NCBI RefSeq assembly: GCF_024139115.2
Contig: NC_085141.1
Coordinates: 243,899,047 to 243,963,046, forward strand
Length of the DNA stretch: 64,000 nt
Direction: 5' to 3'
Origin: Armigeres subalbatus
Lineage: Eukaryota; Arthropoda; Insecta; Diptera; Culicidae
Part shown: positions 34,012 through 44,950 of the stretch, in pieces
How the letters are laid out: each line of letters begins with the position of its first letter
How positions within the stretch are numbered: the stretch's first letter is position 1
The notes under the pieces: generated by a model
Databases searched by the model: none
What the model saw: the letters and a program-made list of their open reading frames with translations, nothing else
Told to the model about the DNA's origin: nothing
Program-made: the position numbers and the translations under genes

Positions 34012-35760
34012 AATCGCAGAAAAAAAGGCAATACGAAGATAGTGTGATAGCCGAAGCGCAGGAGAACATGGATAGAAACGATATGCGGAGGCTTTACGCA
34101 GCTGTCAATGGCGCGCGGCATAAGACTGCGCCAGTGCACGCCATGTGCAATGACCGAGAGGAGAATTTGCTGACAGACAAGACTATGGTTGCAGCCAGGT
34201 GGAAGGAGCACTTCGAAGATTTGTTGAACGGTGAAAATAAAGGTGTATTAAGGAGCAGGATGGACATAATCGGCGATCCCGGTCGAGCTTCTCAAACATG
34301 GAAGTGAGCAGCTGCATCAATCAATCCACCAAATTATCCGGAAAACATGGGAAGATGAAGAATTGCCTGCCGGCTGGTTGGATGGCCTCATGTGCCCAAT
34401 CTATAAGAAAGGACACAGACTAGAGTGTGCCAATTACAGAGGGATCACCCTTCTGAACTCGGTGTACAAAATATTGCCGCGTATCCTGTTTAGCAGACTA
34501 AGGCAGCTTGAGGAGTCCTTCGTCGGCGAATACCAGGCAGGTTTTCGTGAGGGTCGACCAATGACAGCTCAGATGTTTTGCCTGTGGATGATCTTTGATA
34601 AATTCCGAGAGTACTACTTGCAGACTCACCATCTGTTCATTGATTTCAAAGCCTCGTACGATTCGAAGAAAAGAAATGAGCTGTGGCAGATAATGTCCGA
34701 ACGTGGTTTTCCGAGGAAACTGATAAGACTGATACGTGCAACGCTGGATGGCTCGAAATCAAGTATTCCGATTCCAGACGAAGTGTAAACCTCGTTTGTG
34801 ACCTTAGACGGATTGTAGCAGGGATATTCACTTTTGAATTTTTTTGCTCAACATTGCACTCGAGAGCGCGATTAGGAGGTTTAGCGTGCAGAGGAACGGC
34901 ACTGTCATCACACGTACGCATATGCTCCTGGGCTTTGCGGACAACATCGACTTCATTGGAATCGGTCGCTGAGCAGTAGGGTGGCTTTTGTCCCACTGAA
35001 GAGGGAGACGACGAGGATAGGATAAGCCATTAACTCTACAAAGACAAATTACACGGTGGCAGGTAGAGATAGCGGAAGACCTAATGGTGTTTGTGCTAAG
35101 GTAGTGCTTGATGGGGATGTGTTTGAAGTTTTTGAATAATTTGTTTGCATTGGAACGCTGCTGAGATGTGACAATGACGTTTCTCGTGAAGTGAAGAGGC
35201 GTATTGCTGCTGTGAATAGGGCCTCTTACGGATGACGTAGCCAGCTTAGATTCCGGAACATGACAAACGAAACATGGAACATGGAAACGAAATTTGCTCT
35301 ATACAAAACTCTGATTCTACCAGTGGCCATTTATGGGCATGAAGCATGGACGTTAAAAGAGGCGGACCGGAGAGCTTTCGGTGTTTGTCGAAAAGTGCTG
35401 CGTATAATACTTGGAGGGAAACTAGAAAATGGTGTGTGGCGCAGACGCATGAATCATGAGCTGTATCAAGTATACAAAGAAGAAAATGTTGTGAATCGTA
35501 TAAAATACGGCAGACATCAGTGGACTGGTCACTTGGTGCGAATGTCAGAAAAAAGAATAGCGAAAACAATATTCAACAGAAAACCAGATAGAGTACGGCG
35601 ACTTCGTGGAAGGCCACGAAAACGCTGGCTGCAGGCAGTGGAATCGGACTTTGGGACCCTAAACATTCGAGGAAACTGAAGGAACATCGCCCAAGATCGA
35701 CGATTATGGCGTTCTACAATACGCCAGGCATAGGTGTATTGACGCAGAAGCCAACCAGGT
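34012..35760 (+). pseudogene. 5'-truncated APE-RT LINE, second RTE-like family
   Basis: Similar in layout to copies 1-4 but clearly another family. Pieces in order: ENMDRNDMRRLYAAVNGAR (34070-34120), MCPIYKKGHRLECANYRGIT (~34390-34450), GEYQAGFREGRPMTAQMF, HLFIDFKASYDS (to 34790), then a broken region with GFADNIDFIGIGR (34928-34972; the second catalytic D is N), and IYGHEAWTL, GGKLENGVWRRRMNHELYQV, HQWTGHLVRMSEKRIAK (35260-35679). The C-terminal WRNIAQDRRLWRSTIRQA reads near 35680-35735 in another frame. Several stops and frameshifts; inactive. The 5' end abuts the inverted repeat. Confidence 0.85.
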
Positions 35761-36184
35761 ATCCAGGTAGGTACCAACGTGGCGTTAAAAGCTGCACTCT
35801 TGGCATACCCGGGTATGTTCAGGACTATCTATGTATCAACGATTCAATAAATCGATGCACGCCTCGTTGCAAACGAGCTCGGTTGAAGGAATGCAACAAA
35901 GGTAAGGAAGACATAGGCGGTTGCAGTTAACCCCAACAAACGACAGTTAATTCCGGAATCAGCCATTAGAATGTTTAGTTGGATACGTTGCCTATCGGAT
36001 CAAATGGAGTCTAAGTCCAAGTATTTTACGGAACTTGATCCAAAATATATGTTTAGTTAGTAGAAATAAATGTGATTCCTGGATTTTATTGGATTCTTGT
36101 GAATAAATTGTGCAGAATGTAATAGTAGCATTGTGGACAAATCGGCGAAGTAATCCACCGAAAAAACCCAAAAAAAAGGATACA

Positions 36185-36560
36185 GTCCACGTCTGAAGGA
36201 AGGTAAGCATAAGCTCCCATACAAGGACGGTTCTGCAAAAGTGTCTGGACGAAGGCACCTTTCCAGAAATGTGGAGGATCTAGAACCTGGAGTTGCTGCT
36301 AAAGCTAGGAAAGCACTAGGAGTTCTGGCCTTGTACAGGCCAATTTGCCTGTTAGATACATTCGGGATGCTCCTGGAGAGGATTATGCTGACGAAATGTG
36401 CGAAGAGGGGACTGTCGAAGATGCAGTTTGGGATCTTCAATGAAGTATTGACGGTGGATGCCATCCGGTGCTCGAGAGTATTGAGAAAGCGTCCAAGAGA
36501 CGATCGCGTAAGACGTAAAGAATGCGTTCAACAGTGCCAATTTCGAAACCATCACAGTAG
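36185..36560 (+). pseudogene. R1-type LINE reverse transcriptase scrap
   Basis: Plus-strand reading gives ARKALGVLALYRPICLLDTF, GMLLERIMLTKC, LSKMQFGIFNEVLTVDAI and, after a frame change, ESIEKASKRRSRKT-like residues. YRPICLLDT followed by QFG.R.G.STVDAI is the hallmark of R1-clade RT fingers. It is a short degraded piece with no catalytic palm. Confidence 0.7.
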
Positions 36561-36639
36561 CGCTGCACAGAATTCCGGTCGCCATATCTTGAAGAGCATC
36601 TTTCAGATCAGAGTGTTGGTGTAAGACACGAACGAAGGG

Positions 36640-36964
36640 GAAGTGATGAACTCATTCCTTGTCGTGTTTTTGCACGAGCCGGACGTACTATCTTCCGAGT
36701 CTCATCACGTGGCGCACTTTGATCCCAGGGTCGTTTTTATTTCATTAAGTTCCCTACGCGAGTGATAAGTTGGTTCACAAGGTGATTGTCCAACCGACTT
36801 TTGGAGGCGAGCTGTTTTAGCAAAGCTATCGCAGTCTCGTGAGAAAGTAAAGTCATTTTTTTTCCTGAAAGCATTACGGTGACGACAAACAGCAGCAGAG
36901 TCGCCGTCACCTAAAAAGCTACCTACTCGGGAGAGTAGGTAGCAAACAGGCTAAGTAAAATATT
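36640..36964. other. Intergenic, nothing recognised
   Basis: Unassigned sequence between the LINE scrap and the next TIR element; a short local inverted word pair (CTACTCGGGAGAGTAG) lies at 36922-36940. Confidence 0.45.
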
Positions 36965-36966
36965 GT

Positions 36967-37707
36967 CCCAAGTAGCACAACTTGTTTCACTACTGAACAT
37001 TTCACTGTGTTGCAACTATTCGGAAAGAAACAATCTTTGCGTATGTGCCATCAAATATAACTCTCTTGCAATCTAAAAAGCGCAAGAGGTGGAGCCTACG
37101 GAAACATCCTTCGATTGCAATAAAATTTCAATATTGTTGCAAAATACTACAGCGGAAAAAAATAAAATAAAAATATAAAACTGAATTCGATGTATGAATA
37201 TTGTAATTGATAGTCCTTCACTCTACCACAGCACCATTTAACACTTCGAAGGGACTGCATGTTGACTCGCCATAAAACCATACGATTATGAAGTTTTGTA
37301 CTCGGGTTTTCTGTTACTTGATTGCACCATCACCTGAACAAAAAAAATGTGAGTTGTCAAAACGTTGAACGATGCTGAATTAAACATGAAGACACACTCA
37401 ACTTATCTGCAACTTAATTTAAACAAACAAATAAATTTTGAAAGGCGCATTGATGTTACATGGTAAAAAATATGCAACTTGATGATTTTGTTTCGTGTTT
37501 GCAACATACGGTGAAGTATTCTTTGGTTGTTTGTTTCCAAATGTCAAACACGTACTGCATTGCAATTTTAATGAAACATTGATCATAACTCGAACGTTTT
37601 CGACATCTTGATGCAACTTTTTCGTGTTTTGATGTTTTTCCAATGTCTTTAATGAAACTGAATAGAAACAAGGTGCTTTTTGGAAGATGTTGCTTGTGCT
37701 ACTTGGG
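36967..37707. mobile_element. TIR element, CCCAAGTAGCACAA ends, 2-bp duplication (741 bp)
   Basis: Left end CCCAAGTAGCACAACTTG, right end reverse complemented CCCAAGTAGCACAAGCAAC; 14 terminal bases are identical. Flanked by GT at 36965-36966 and 37708-37709. TGTTGCAAC and GAAACAA words recur inside. No transposase. Its ends and 2-bp target match the element at 48560-49537. Confidence 0.72.
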
Positions 37708-37969
37708 GTATCCCATTATCCCGTTGAACTCGATTCATCCACACTTCAGTGGTGACGGTTTGTGTTCTGCCTATAGTTAGGTACAGTCGGTACCGGTGGA
37801 TTATTTACAGTGGGGCAAAAAGCGAAAAAGTTTGCCTGAAATATTATTAATTAATTTCGCTTTTTCTGTATTTGTGTTGTTGTTGTTGTTATTATTATTA
37901 TAGTTAAATCTCATTAAAATTTTCTTATATTCTTTCTTATTATTATTTTGAGGATTTTGTGTTAATTAC

Positions 37970-39255
37970 ATGGACGAAGCAAAAGGAGGCGAAACGCCAC
38001 CCAAAGGCAATGTCATTCGCACGCGATTCTACCAAGCTTCTTCGCCTGGGCCGTGGGTTGTTTACTTTTGGCAGAAAGTGAAAAGTATTGATTTTCTAGG
38101 AATCAAACGTGACTTGACGCGTCGTTTTCTGAAAACTGATTTTCATCAGATTAATCGGAACAAACTACGTGTAACTGCACCTACATATCAGGATGCAAAT
38201 GCTATCGCAAAAGACCAACTGTATAATGTAGAATATTTGGTTTATGTCCCCTCGCGGGAGGTCGAAATCGAAGGTGTGATCAACGCAGCGAGCCTGACTT
38301 GCAAGGATGTACTTGCGGGAAAAGGCCGCTTAAAGAATGCAATACAGTCTACCGTGGATATTTTGGATTACAAGGAGTTGCATTCAGCTGCCATGGTAGA
38401 TGGTAAAAAGTGTATTCTAAGTCAGGTTAGCTTCGGGTGACGTTCGCCGGTTCGATTCTCCCAAAATATGTAGATATTGAAAATATGTTATTTCCGGTGC
38501 GACTTTTTGTGCCGAGGGTGTTCAATTGTACAAACTGCAAACAGTTGGGGCACACCGCCGAGTTTTGCGACAACAAGCCCTGTTGTGGCAAATGTTTTGA
38601 AAAGCACAGGGAGGAGTCCTGCCAACAACAAGTTAAAAAGTGCGCTTATTGTGACATGGACCCTCCCCTTGGTTTGCAAGATTGTCCGGTGTACAAAAAG
38701 CGCACCCAAAAGGTGAAGCGTTCGTTGGTACAGCGCTCCAAGCAGTCGTATGCGGAAATGGTGAAGTCGCAAGACACATCCGCAACTGCCAACGCAACGG
38801 CTGCTATTTCAGCTGCCGTTCAAGTTAGTGATTTTTATGATGTCATTTCCATAGACGAATCGGACTCTGACGTAACCGATATGGATGATTCTGCGGAGGT
38901 ACACGTAACCGAAAAGAGGAAGAAACTGTCTTCCCCGGGATTGCGCCGTAAGAAAACAAAAATCATCCCTAGAAGCTTGCCGAAATCTGATGATAATGGG
39001 GGATTATTTAAAATTCCGAAGCAGCCTGTCTATACTGCTCCTTTTGACCCATGTTGCAGTAAGACATTCCCGCCATTGCCAAAAACTGATGTTACAAAGA
39101 AACATGAGTCAAGGAATATCTCTCAGCAGGAAACTGCTACTCGCACTTCCAAGAAAAGAATCTCGTCCAAGCGAGGATTAATATCCTTTAAGGACCTTGT
39201 GGATCGTATTTTGAACTTATTCAATATTCCGAATTCAATATTCCGAAGCAATTGA
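37970..39255 (+). pseudogene. LINE ORF1 (gag with CCHC zinc knuckles), one frameshift
   Basis: ORF1 starts MDEAKGGETPPKGN at 37970 and reads through to VSFG at 38440, where a one-base loss near 38436 produces TGA; the protein continues in another frame from 38437 as VTFAGSILPKYV to a stop at 39255. The second part has CTNCKQLGHTAEFC (CX2CX4HX4C) and CGKCFEKHREESC, then CAYCDMDPPLGLQDC (a third, altered knuckle). The C-terminal half is rich in K, S, D. It would bind element RNA. Apart from the frameshift it is nearly intact. Confidence 0.85.
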
Positions 39256-39297
39256 CTGTCTCATGGCCCCTTCTTGCAGAAATCGTATCGTTCGATG

Positions 39298-39580
39298 GAT
39301 AATACGGCTAATATAGAAGATACGATCACTGTGCTACAGTGGAACTGCCATAATCTAAAAAATAAACTAGACGTGTTCAAGTTTTTGATTCGCAATTCTG
39401 ATTGTGATATATTTGCACTGTGTGAAACATGGCTCTCTTCTGAAGATGAAATCACTTCCACGATTTTAACATTATTCGCCAAGATCGGGATGATCACTAT
39501 GGTGGCGTTCTTTTGGGGATAAAAAAATATTACCCTTTCTACAGAATTCCCATTCCGATAGTTCAACTCTAAATACACGA
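39298..39580 (+). pseudogene. LINE ORF2 start (APE endonuclease N-terminus)
   Basis: Opens MDNTANIEDTITVLQWNCHN at 39298, followed by LKNKLDVFKFLIRN, IFALCETWLSSEDEI (E is the metal ligand of APE endonucleases) and, after a frame slip near 39455, a GGVLLGIKKYYPFYRI-like reading. Similarity stops near 39580. The order ORF1-short gap-ORF2 supports one LINE. Confidence 0.78.
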
Positions 39581-39933
39581 TAATGGATTAGATGGAAAAC
39601 TCAAATAATAGAATCCACGAAGAAGAGGCCTTTTTATTTATATGCTTTTTTGCGAAATATTCTGTTAAAAATGTGAATCATTAGTAGTTAAAATAACAGA
39701 TAATAATAACAAGCAAAAAAATGGAATATATCCTGTTTTTAAAATTGAAAAAACATTTATTCATCACGAATGGCAATAGCTATAAATTGCATCAACAGAT
39801 ATTATAAATATCTGACGTTGTTATAAGTTTGAAATAATTTTATTTTGTCGTCCTCGTGATCACACACAGACATCACTCAATATTACAAAAAAAAAACAAA
39901 TTTATCCACCGGTGTTGATGATGCCCTGATGCC
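39581..39933. other. Intergenic, nothing recognised
   Basis: AT-rich sequence between two LINEs. No feature beyond the GATGCC words that include the left duplication of the next LINE. Confidence 0.45.
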
Positions 39934-39943
39934 TGATGCCTTT

Positions 39944-40193
39944 AGGGCAGCAGGGACTATGTCCAAGGGCTTGACGATCCCTCCCCAGGCCATCTGCGAG
40001 TTGTGGCGCCTGCCTAGGATGTGGTGGGGTTTGACAGTGGGCCCTGTTAAACCTCTATAAAAAGCTGCATGTAGCCGCAAGTAGGCTCCGCCAAAGCGAC
40101 CGTGTGCTGCTCAAAGCGCACAAGCCCAAGTCCTGGTGTTAGGTGGGAAGCTAAACAGCCCTGACACGACGGCCCTCCGACGAGACAGGAGGT
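39944..40193 (+). promoter_or_regulatory. 5' leader / probable internal promoter of RTE-like LINE copy 2
   Basis: Conserved with 12306-12626, 52640-52875 and 54577-54910, including CTCTATAAAAAGCTGCATG and GCGCACAAGCCCAAGTCCTG. Conservation of a leader without ORF in four copies suggests function in transcription or translation; the promoter role is inferred. Confidence 0.5.
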
Positions 40194-43176
40194 TTGCGCA
40201 GGCCCAATAAGCCGCCTTTAAAAACAATTATTACGAACGACATAGAAGATAATACGACTCGATACAATCGGCAACGACCTAGGCGACGAATAAAGGATCA
40301 CGATTGGAAGCTTGGAACATGGAACTGCAAGTCGCTAGGCGCTGCAGGAAATCTGCTGGACAGGACAGAAAGTGTGGAAAAGCGGGCATCGAGCGGCTAC
40401 CTTCTACCAAAGCTGTGGCACCACCAACGAGCTGGGAACCGGCTTCATAGTGCTGGAAAAGATGCGCCAACGCGTGATTGGGTGGCAGCCAATCAACGCA
40501 AGGATGTGCAAGCTGAGGATAAAAGGCCGTTTCTTCAATTATAGCATCATCAACGTGCACTGCCCACACGAAGGGAGATCCGACGACGAGAAAGAAGCGT
40601 TCTATGCGTGGACTGCTATGGAGCAGACATACGATGGATGCCCACTGCGGGACGTCAAAATCGTCATCGGTGACATGAACGCTCAGGTAGGAAGGGAGGA
40701 AATGTATAGACCGGTCATCGGACCGGATAGTCTGCATACCGTATCGAACGACAACGGCCAACGATGCATAAACGTTGCAGCCTCCCGCGGAATGGTAGTC
40801 CGAAGCACTTTCTTCCCCCGTAAGAATATCCACAAGGCCACATAGAAATCACCTAACCAAGTAACGGAAAACCAAATCGACCACGTTCTAATCGACGGTA
40901 AATTCTTCTCCGACATCACGAACGTACGCACTTACCGCAGTGCGAATATTGAATCCGACCACTACCTCGTCGCAGTATGTCTGCGCTCAAAACTCTCGAC
41001 GGTGATCAACACGCGTCGGAGTCGTCCGCCGCGGCTTAACATTGGGCGGCTACAAGACGGTAGACTAGCCCAATACTACGCGCAGCAGCTGGAAGTGGCA
41101 CTCCCAACGGAAAAGCAGCTAGGCGCAGCATCTCTTGAAGATGGCTGGAGAGATATTCGATCCGCCATTGGAAGCACCGCAACCGCTGCACTAGGCACGG
41201 TGGCTCCGGATCAGAGAAACGACTGGTATGACGGCGAATGTGAGCAGTTAGTTGAGGAGAAGAATGCAGCATGGGCGAGATTGCTGCAACACCGCACGAG
41301 GGCGAACGAGGCACGATACAAACGGGCGCGGAACAGACAAAACTCGATTTTCCGGAGGAAAAAGCGCCAACAGGAAGATCGAGACCGTGAAGATACGGAG
41401 GAACTGTACCGCGCTAATAACGCACGAAAGTTTTATGAGAAGTTGAACCGTTCACGTAAGGGCCACGTGCCACAGCCCGATATGTGTAAGGACATAAACG
41501 GGAACCTTCTTACGAACGAGCGTGAGGTGATCCAAAGGTGGCGGCAGCATTACGAAGAGCACCTGAATGGCGATATGGCAGACAACGGTGGCGGTATGGT
41601 AATGAACCTAGGAGCACGCGCGCAGGACATGCAACTTCCGGCTCCGAATCTCCAGGAAATCCCGGAGGAGATCGGCCGGCTGAAAAACAACAAAGCCCCT
41701 GGAGTTGACCAACTACCAGGAGAGCTGTTTAAACACGGTGGTGAAGCACTGGCTAGAGCGCTGCACTGGGTGATTACCAAGGTTTGGGAGGTTCTGCCGC
41801 AGGAGTGGATGGAAGGTGTCGTGTGTCCCATCTACAAAAAGGGCGATAAGCTGGATTGTAGCAACTACCGCGCAATCACATTGCTGAACGCCGCCTACAA
41901 GGTACTCTCCCAAATTTTATGCCGTCGACTAACACCAATTGCAAGAGAGTTCGTGGGGCAGTACCAGGCGGGATTTATGGGTGAACGCTCTACCACAGAC
42001 CAGGTGTTCGCCATACGTCAGGTATTGCAGAAATGCCGCGAATACAACGTGCAAACACATCATCTATTTATCGACTTCAAAGCCGCATATGATACAATCG
42101 ATTGGGACCAGCTATGGCAGCTAATGCACGAAAACGGATTTCCGGATAAACTGATACGGTTGATCAAGACGACGATGGATCGAGGGATGTGTGTAGTTCG
42201 AGTCTCAGGGGCATTCTCGAGTCCCTTCGAAACCCGTAGAGGGTTACGGCAAGGTGATGGTCTTTCGTGTCTGATATTCAACATCGCTTTGGAGGGAGTA
42301 ATACGAAGGGCAGGGATTGACACGAGTGATACGATTTTCACGAAGTCCGTCCAGTTATTTGGTTTCGCCGACGACATTGATATCATGGCACGTAACTTTG
42401 AGAGGATGGAGGAAGCCTACATCAGACTAAAAAGCGAAGCTAAACGGATTGGACTAGTCATCAACACGTCGAAGACGAAGTACATGATAGGAAGAGGCTC
42501 AAGAGAGGTCAATGTGAGCCACCCACCACGAGTTTCTATCGGTGGTGACGAAATCGAGGTGGTTGAAGAATTCGTGTACTTGGGCTCACTGGTGACCGCC
42601 GATAACGATACCAGCAGAGAAATTCGGAGACGCATAGTGGCTGGAAATCGTACGTACTTTGGACTCCGCAAGACGCTTCGATCGAATAGAGTTCGCCGCC
42701 GTACCAAACTGACTATCTACAAAACGCTTATAAGACCGGTAGTTCTCTACGGACACGAGACCTGGACGATGCTCGTGGAGGACCAACGCGCACTGGGAGT
42801 TTTCGAAAGGAAAGTTTTGCGTACCATCTATGGTGGGTTGCAGATGGTGGACGGTACGTGGAGGAGGCGAATGAACCACGAGTTGCATCAGCTGTTGGGA
42901 GAACCATCCATCGTTCACACCGCGAAAATCGGAAGACTGCGGTGGGCCGGGCACGTAGCCAGAATGTCGGACAGTAATCCAGTGAAAATGGTTCTCGACA
43001 ACGATCCGACGGGAACACGAAGGCGAGGTGCACAGCACGCAAGGTGGATCGATCAGGTGGAGGACGACTTGCGGACCCTCCGCAGACTGCGTGGTTGGCG
43101 AAGTGCAGCCATGAACCGAGCTGAATGGAGAAGTCTTTTATGTGCAGCACAGGCCACTCCGGCCTTAGTCTTATGA
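40194..43176 (+). pseudogene. APE endonuclease-reverse transcriptase of RTE-like LINE copy 2
   Basis: Starts MRRPNKPPLK at 40194. Endonuclease motifs: [48 protein letters not shown]. Relative to copy 3, 62 bp are missing near 40347 (after SLG), which shifts the frame; reading resumes by 40372. A tryptophan codon has become TAG at 40843-40845. From there an unbroken frame runs to 43176: connection region, RT with PIYKKGDKLDCSNYRAIT, YQAGFMGERSTTDQVFA, HLFIDFKAAYDTIDW, RQGDGLSCLIFNIAL, catalytic FADD at 42364-42375, then VLYGHETWTM and WAGHVARMSDSNPVK. The RT half is intact; the endonuclease half is broken twice. Confidence 0.93.
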
Positions 43177-43199
43177 TAAATAAATAAGATGATGCCTTT

Positions 43200-44594
43200 C
43201 TCGATTCAATATGTGCAATTCGAATTAATGTTGTTAATGCAGTGCTTATTGCCTACATTTCAGCGGTAAAAAGATTTGGTGCAATTCTAGTACGTTGCTT
43301 AAAAATGACTTACCGTGGGTTGCGACACGGCTAAAATGATTAATGATTCAATGTGCATTTGTGTTTTTGTTGATTAAAAATTCCGATGCGCGCGCCACTA
43401 GTGTCCGATTGGCCAACTAATGATTATTTGAATTGACCAGTAAATCAGTAAACGATGGAAATTCGACGAGTGTTATGTCTGTTTGTCTGTGGTATAGTGT
43501 TATCTAATGAAAATCTACAAAACATCACTTATTGCCAACCCGAAGAAACAACGTTCAAGTAGGGTAACAGTGCAAACATAGTAGGTACCACTGGAAAAAT
43601 AACTATTGGATCAGAAACTGCTCTTTGTTCTCACCATAAGGCCACAAAAACATGTACACCCAATAAGTATTTGCAATTTTTTCTTACAACTTAACATGAA
43701 ACCGACATCTTCTTGTTTCAAAAGCATACATGTAAAGTTGTCAGAAATTAGTTTCAAAATCAATATTTTTGTAATTGTCACGCAACATATTGTTGTTATA
43801 CAGAACTGCAAGAAAATCCGACACCCCCTGGTCGGGTGTATGCTCAGCCGAGAGACTCTGCATATTCAAACGAAGCTGGTGATAAATCTCCACATATTAG
43901 CTTTCAGGTTACGGATTTGCTGAAAGATGTGTACACATTCCACTTCCGTCGTTCTCGCCCGCTTTCCCGAGGAAGGTGGAAGGGTTTCCAATCAAATGCT
44001 TCACTGAGCTCATGTATCGTTCGAGCAAACAAATATCTTTACCCTCTGATTGGTCAACATTTTTCATTCAATCTTCCTCCAGCTGCAGCAGTTTATACGA
44101 TAGTCCATCACAGGCGTAGGCACCTCTCGAGGAAGAGCTGGGCACTCTTGCGATACCAGTAATAGCTTGCAAACACGAAGCAGCAGAAATTAATCTTCGA
44201 TGTGCTGCTACTACCGTTGTTGAGGTTGTGGTTTCTGTCCTCTGGAACGATTCTCTGCCGGTACTACGCTGGCTCGAGGTATGGGAAACTCTTTTAGAAT
44301 AAACGGTAAGTAATGTACTGACCACCAAAGCCAACTGATGATTTGCGGTATGTAGAACTGCAATTAATCCAATCAGCTTCCACATGATCTTCATGCAGTC
44401 GGGCTTAACCTCGAACGATAGCATGACAAAAATGCATGCGAATGCCGGAAAAGCTAATTAATTGGCGATAATCTCGGGTTTATTTGGAATAATGTTATAT
44501 CAATCGGGTATTGATTTGTTCAATTGAGTTTAGCTGAAGCTTATGTTCTCATGGTTTTCATGAAGCTACCATTTAATAACGCGAAAAAAAACGT
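43200..44594. other. Low-repeat intergenic stretch
   Basis: No transposon ends recognised. It contains one ORF with a signal-like N-terminus on the minus strand (44068-44394, listed separately). Otherwise AT-rich, with no RNA gene. Confidence 0.45.
44068..44394 (-). CDS. Possible small secreted protein (unsupported ORF)
   Basis: ATG at 44394 gives MKIMWKLIGLIAVLHTANHQ, a short positive start followed by a hydrophobic stretch, like a signal peptide. After it come about 80 Ser/Thr-rich residues without cysteine pattern or known domain, ending LLQLEED at 44068. An in-frame ATG 30 bases upstream (44424) would disrupt the signal. A GT at the end of the hydrophobic segment (VV/GTCAGT-like) could be a splice donor, in which case the downstream residues are not coding. 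I do not recognise the protein. It is the only ORF in the window that looks like a possible host exon. Confidence 0.2.
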   Translation of the reverse strand: MKIMWKLIGLIAVLHTANHQLALVVSTLLTVYSKRVSHTSSQRSTGRESFQRTETTTSTTVVAAHRRLISAASCLQAITGIARVPSSSSRGAYACDGLSYKLLQLEED

Positions 44595-44670
44595 TAAGGA
44601 CAAGCCTCCCGGAATCCAAAATTAAATCTACTCGCGCTTTTATGGATACGCCATCAAATACGGAAGCAAC

Positions 44671-44817
44671 CAGGGCCGTTTTTATAGGGGTCCGTGGATC
44701 CGTGTCACCGACAACCCCCCCCCCAGATCTTATGTACCAAAACTAACCTTTTTTGTACAGTTTGGGCCCCCACAAACTTTCGGCCTCGGGCCCCCTTTTC
44801 GACGAAATCCGACCCTG
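44671..44817. mobile_element. hAT-type MITE (147 bp) with 8-bp TSD
   Basis: Begins CAGGGCCG, ends reverse complement CAGGGTCG. Flanked by exact GAAGCAAC (44663-44670, 44818-44825). The opposite arm of the fold-back element shows the empty site (GAAGTAACGCAAAACTGT), confirming the insertion. Contains C-rich runs (CCCCCCCCC, GGGCCCCC). Confidence 0.9.
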
Positions 44818-44950
44818 GAAGCAACGCACAACTGTCATCTTTTTATTTCAGTTTTGCTGTGACGCAGTATTCGAAAAACAATAAAAGTTAAGAAAATTAT
44901 TTTGAGCTTTTTAGTGGAATGTCTATAAAATAAAATAAAAAAATAAATAA

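Larger units (their letters stand above)
37710..39580 (+). mobile_element. LINE with CCHC gag ORF1, 3'-truncated
   Basis: 5' leader (37710-37969, containing a GTTGTTGTTGTT run at 37875), ORF1 at 37970-39255, and the beginning of an APE endonuclease ORF2 at 39298-39580. Everything downstream (RT) is missing. LINEs are normally truncated at the 5' end, so loss of the 3' part indicates a later deletion. Clade is probably I/LOA-like by the gag and endonuclease style, but this is uncertain. Confidence 0.8.
39944..43189 (+). mobile_element. RTE-like LINE copy 2, 5'-complete, with 10-bp TSD
   Basis: A full-length-looking copy of 3246 bp: 5' leader starting AGGGCAGCAGGGACTATG, one long APE-RT ORF, short 3' end and tail TGATAAATAAATAAG. 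It is flanked by TGATGCCTTT at 39934-39943 and 43190-43199. Leader and 3' end are shared with copies 1 and 3. It is the best-preserved member but carries a 62-bp deletion and a stop codon, so it cannot move by itself. Confidence 0.93.

Noticed and set aside
33210..34211. ORFs of 171-253 codons on both strands, coiled-coil-like (Leu/Glu-rich)
   Set aside because: The region is a low-complexity inverted repeat; the frames exist on both strands and have no recognisable domain.
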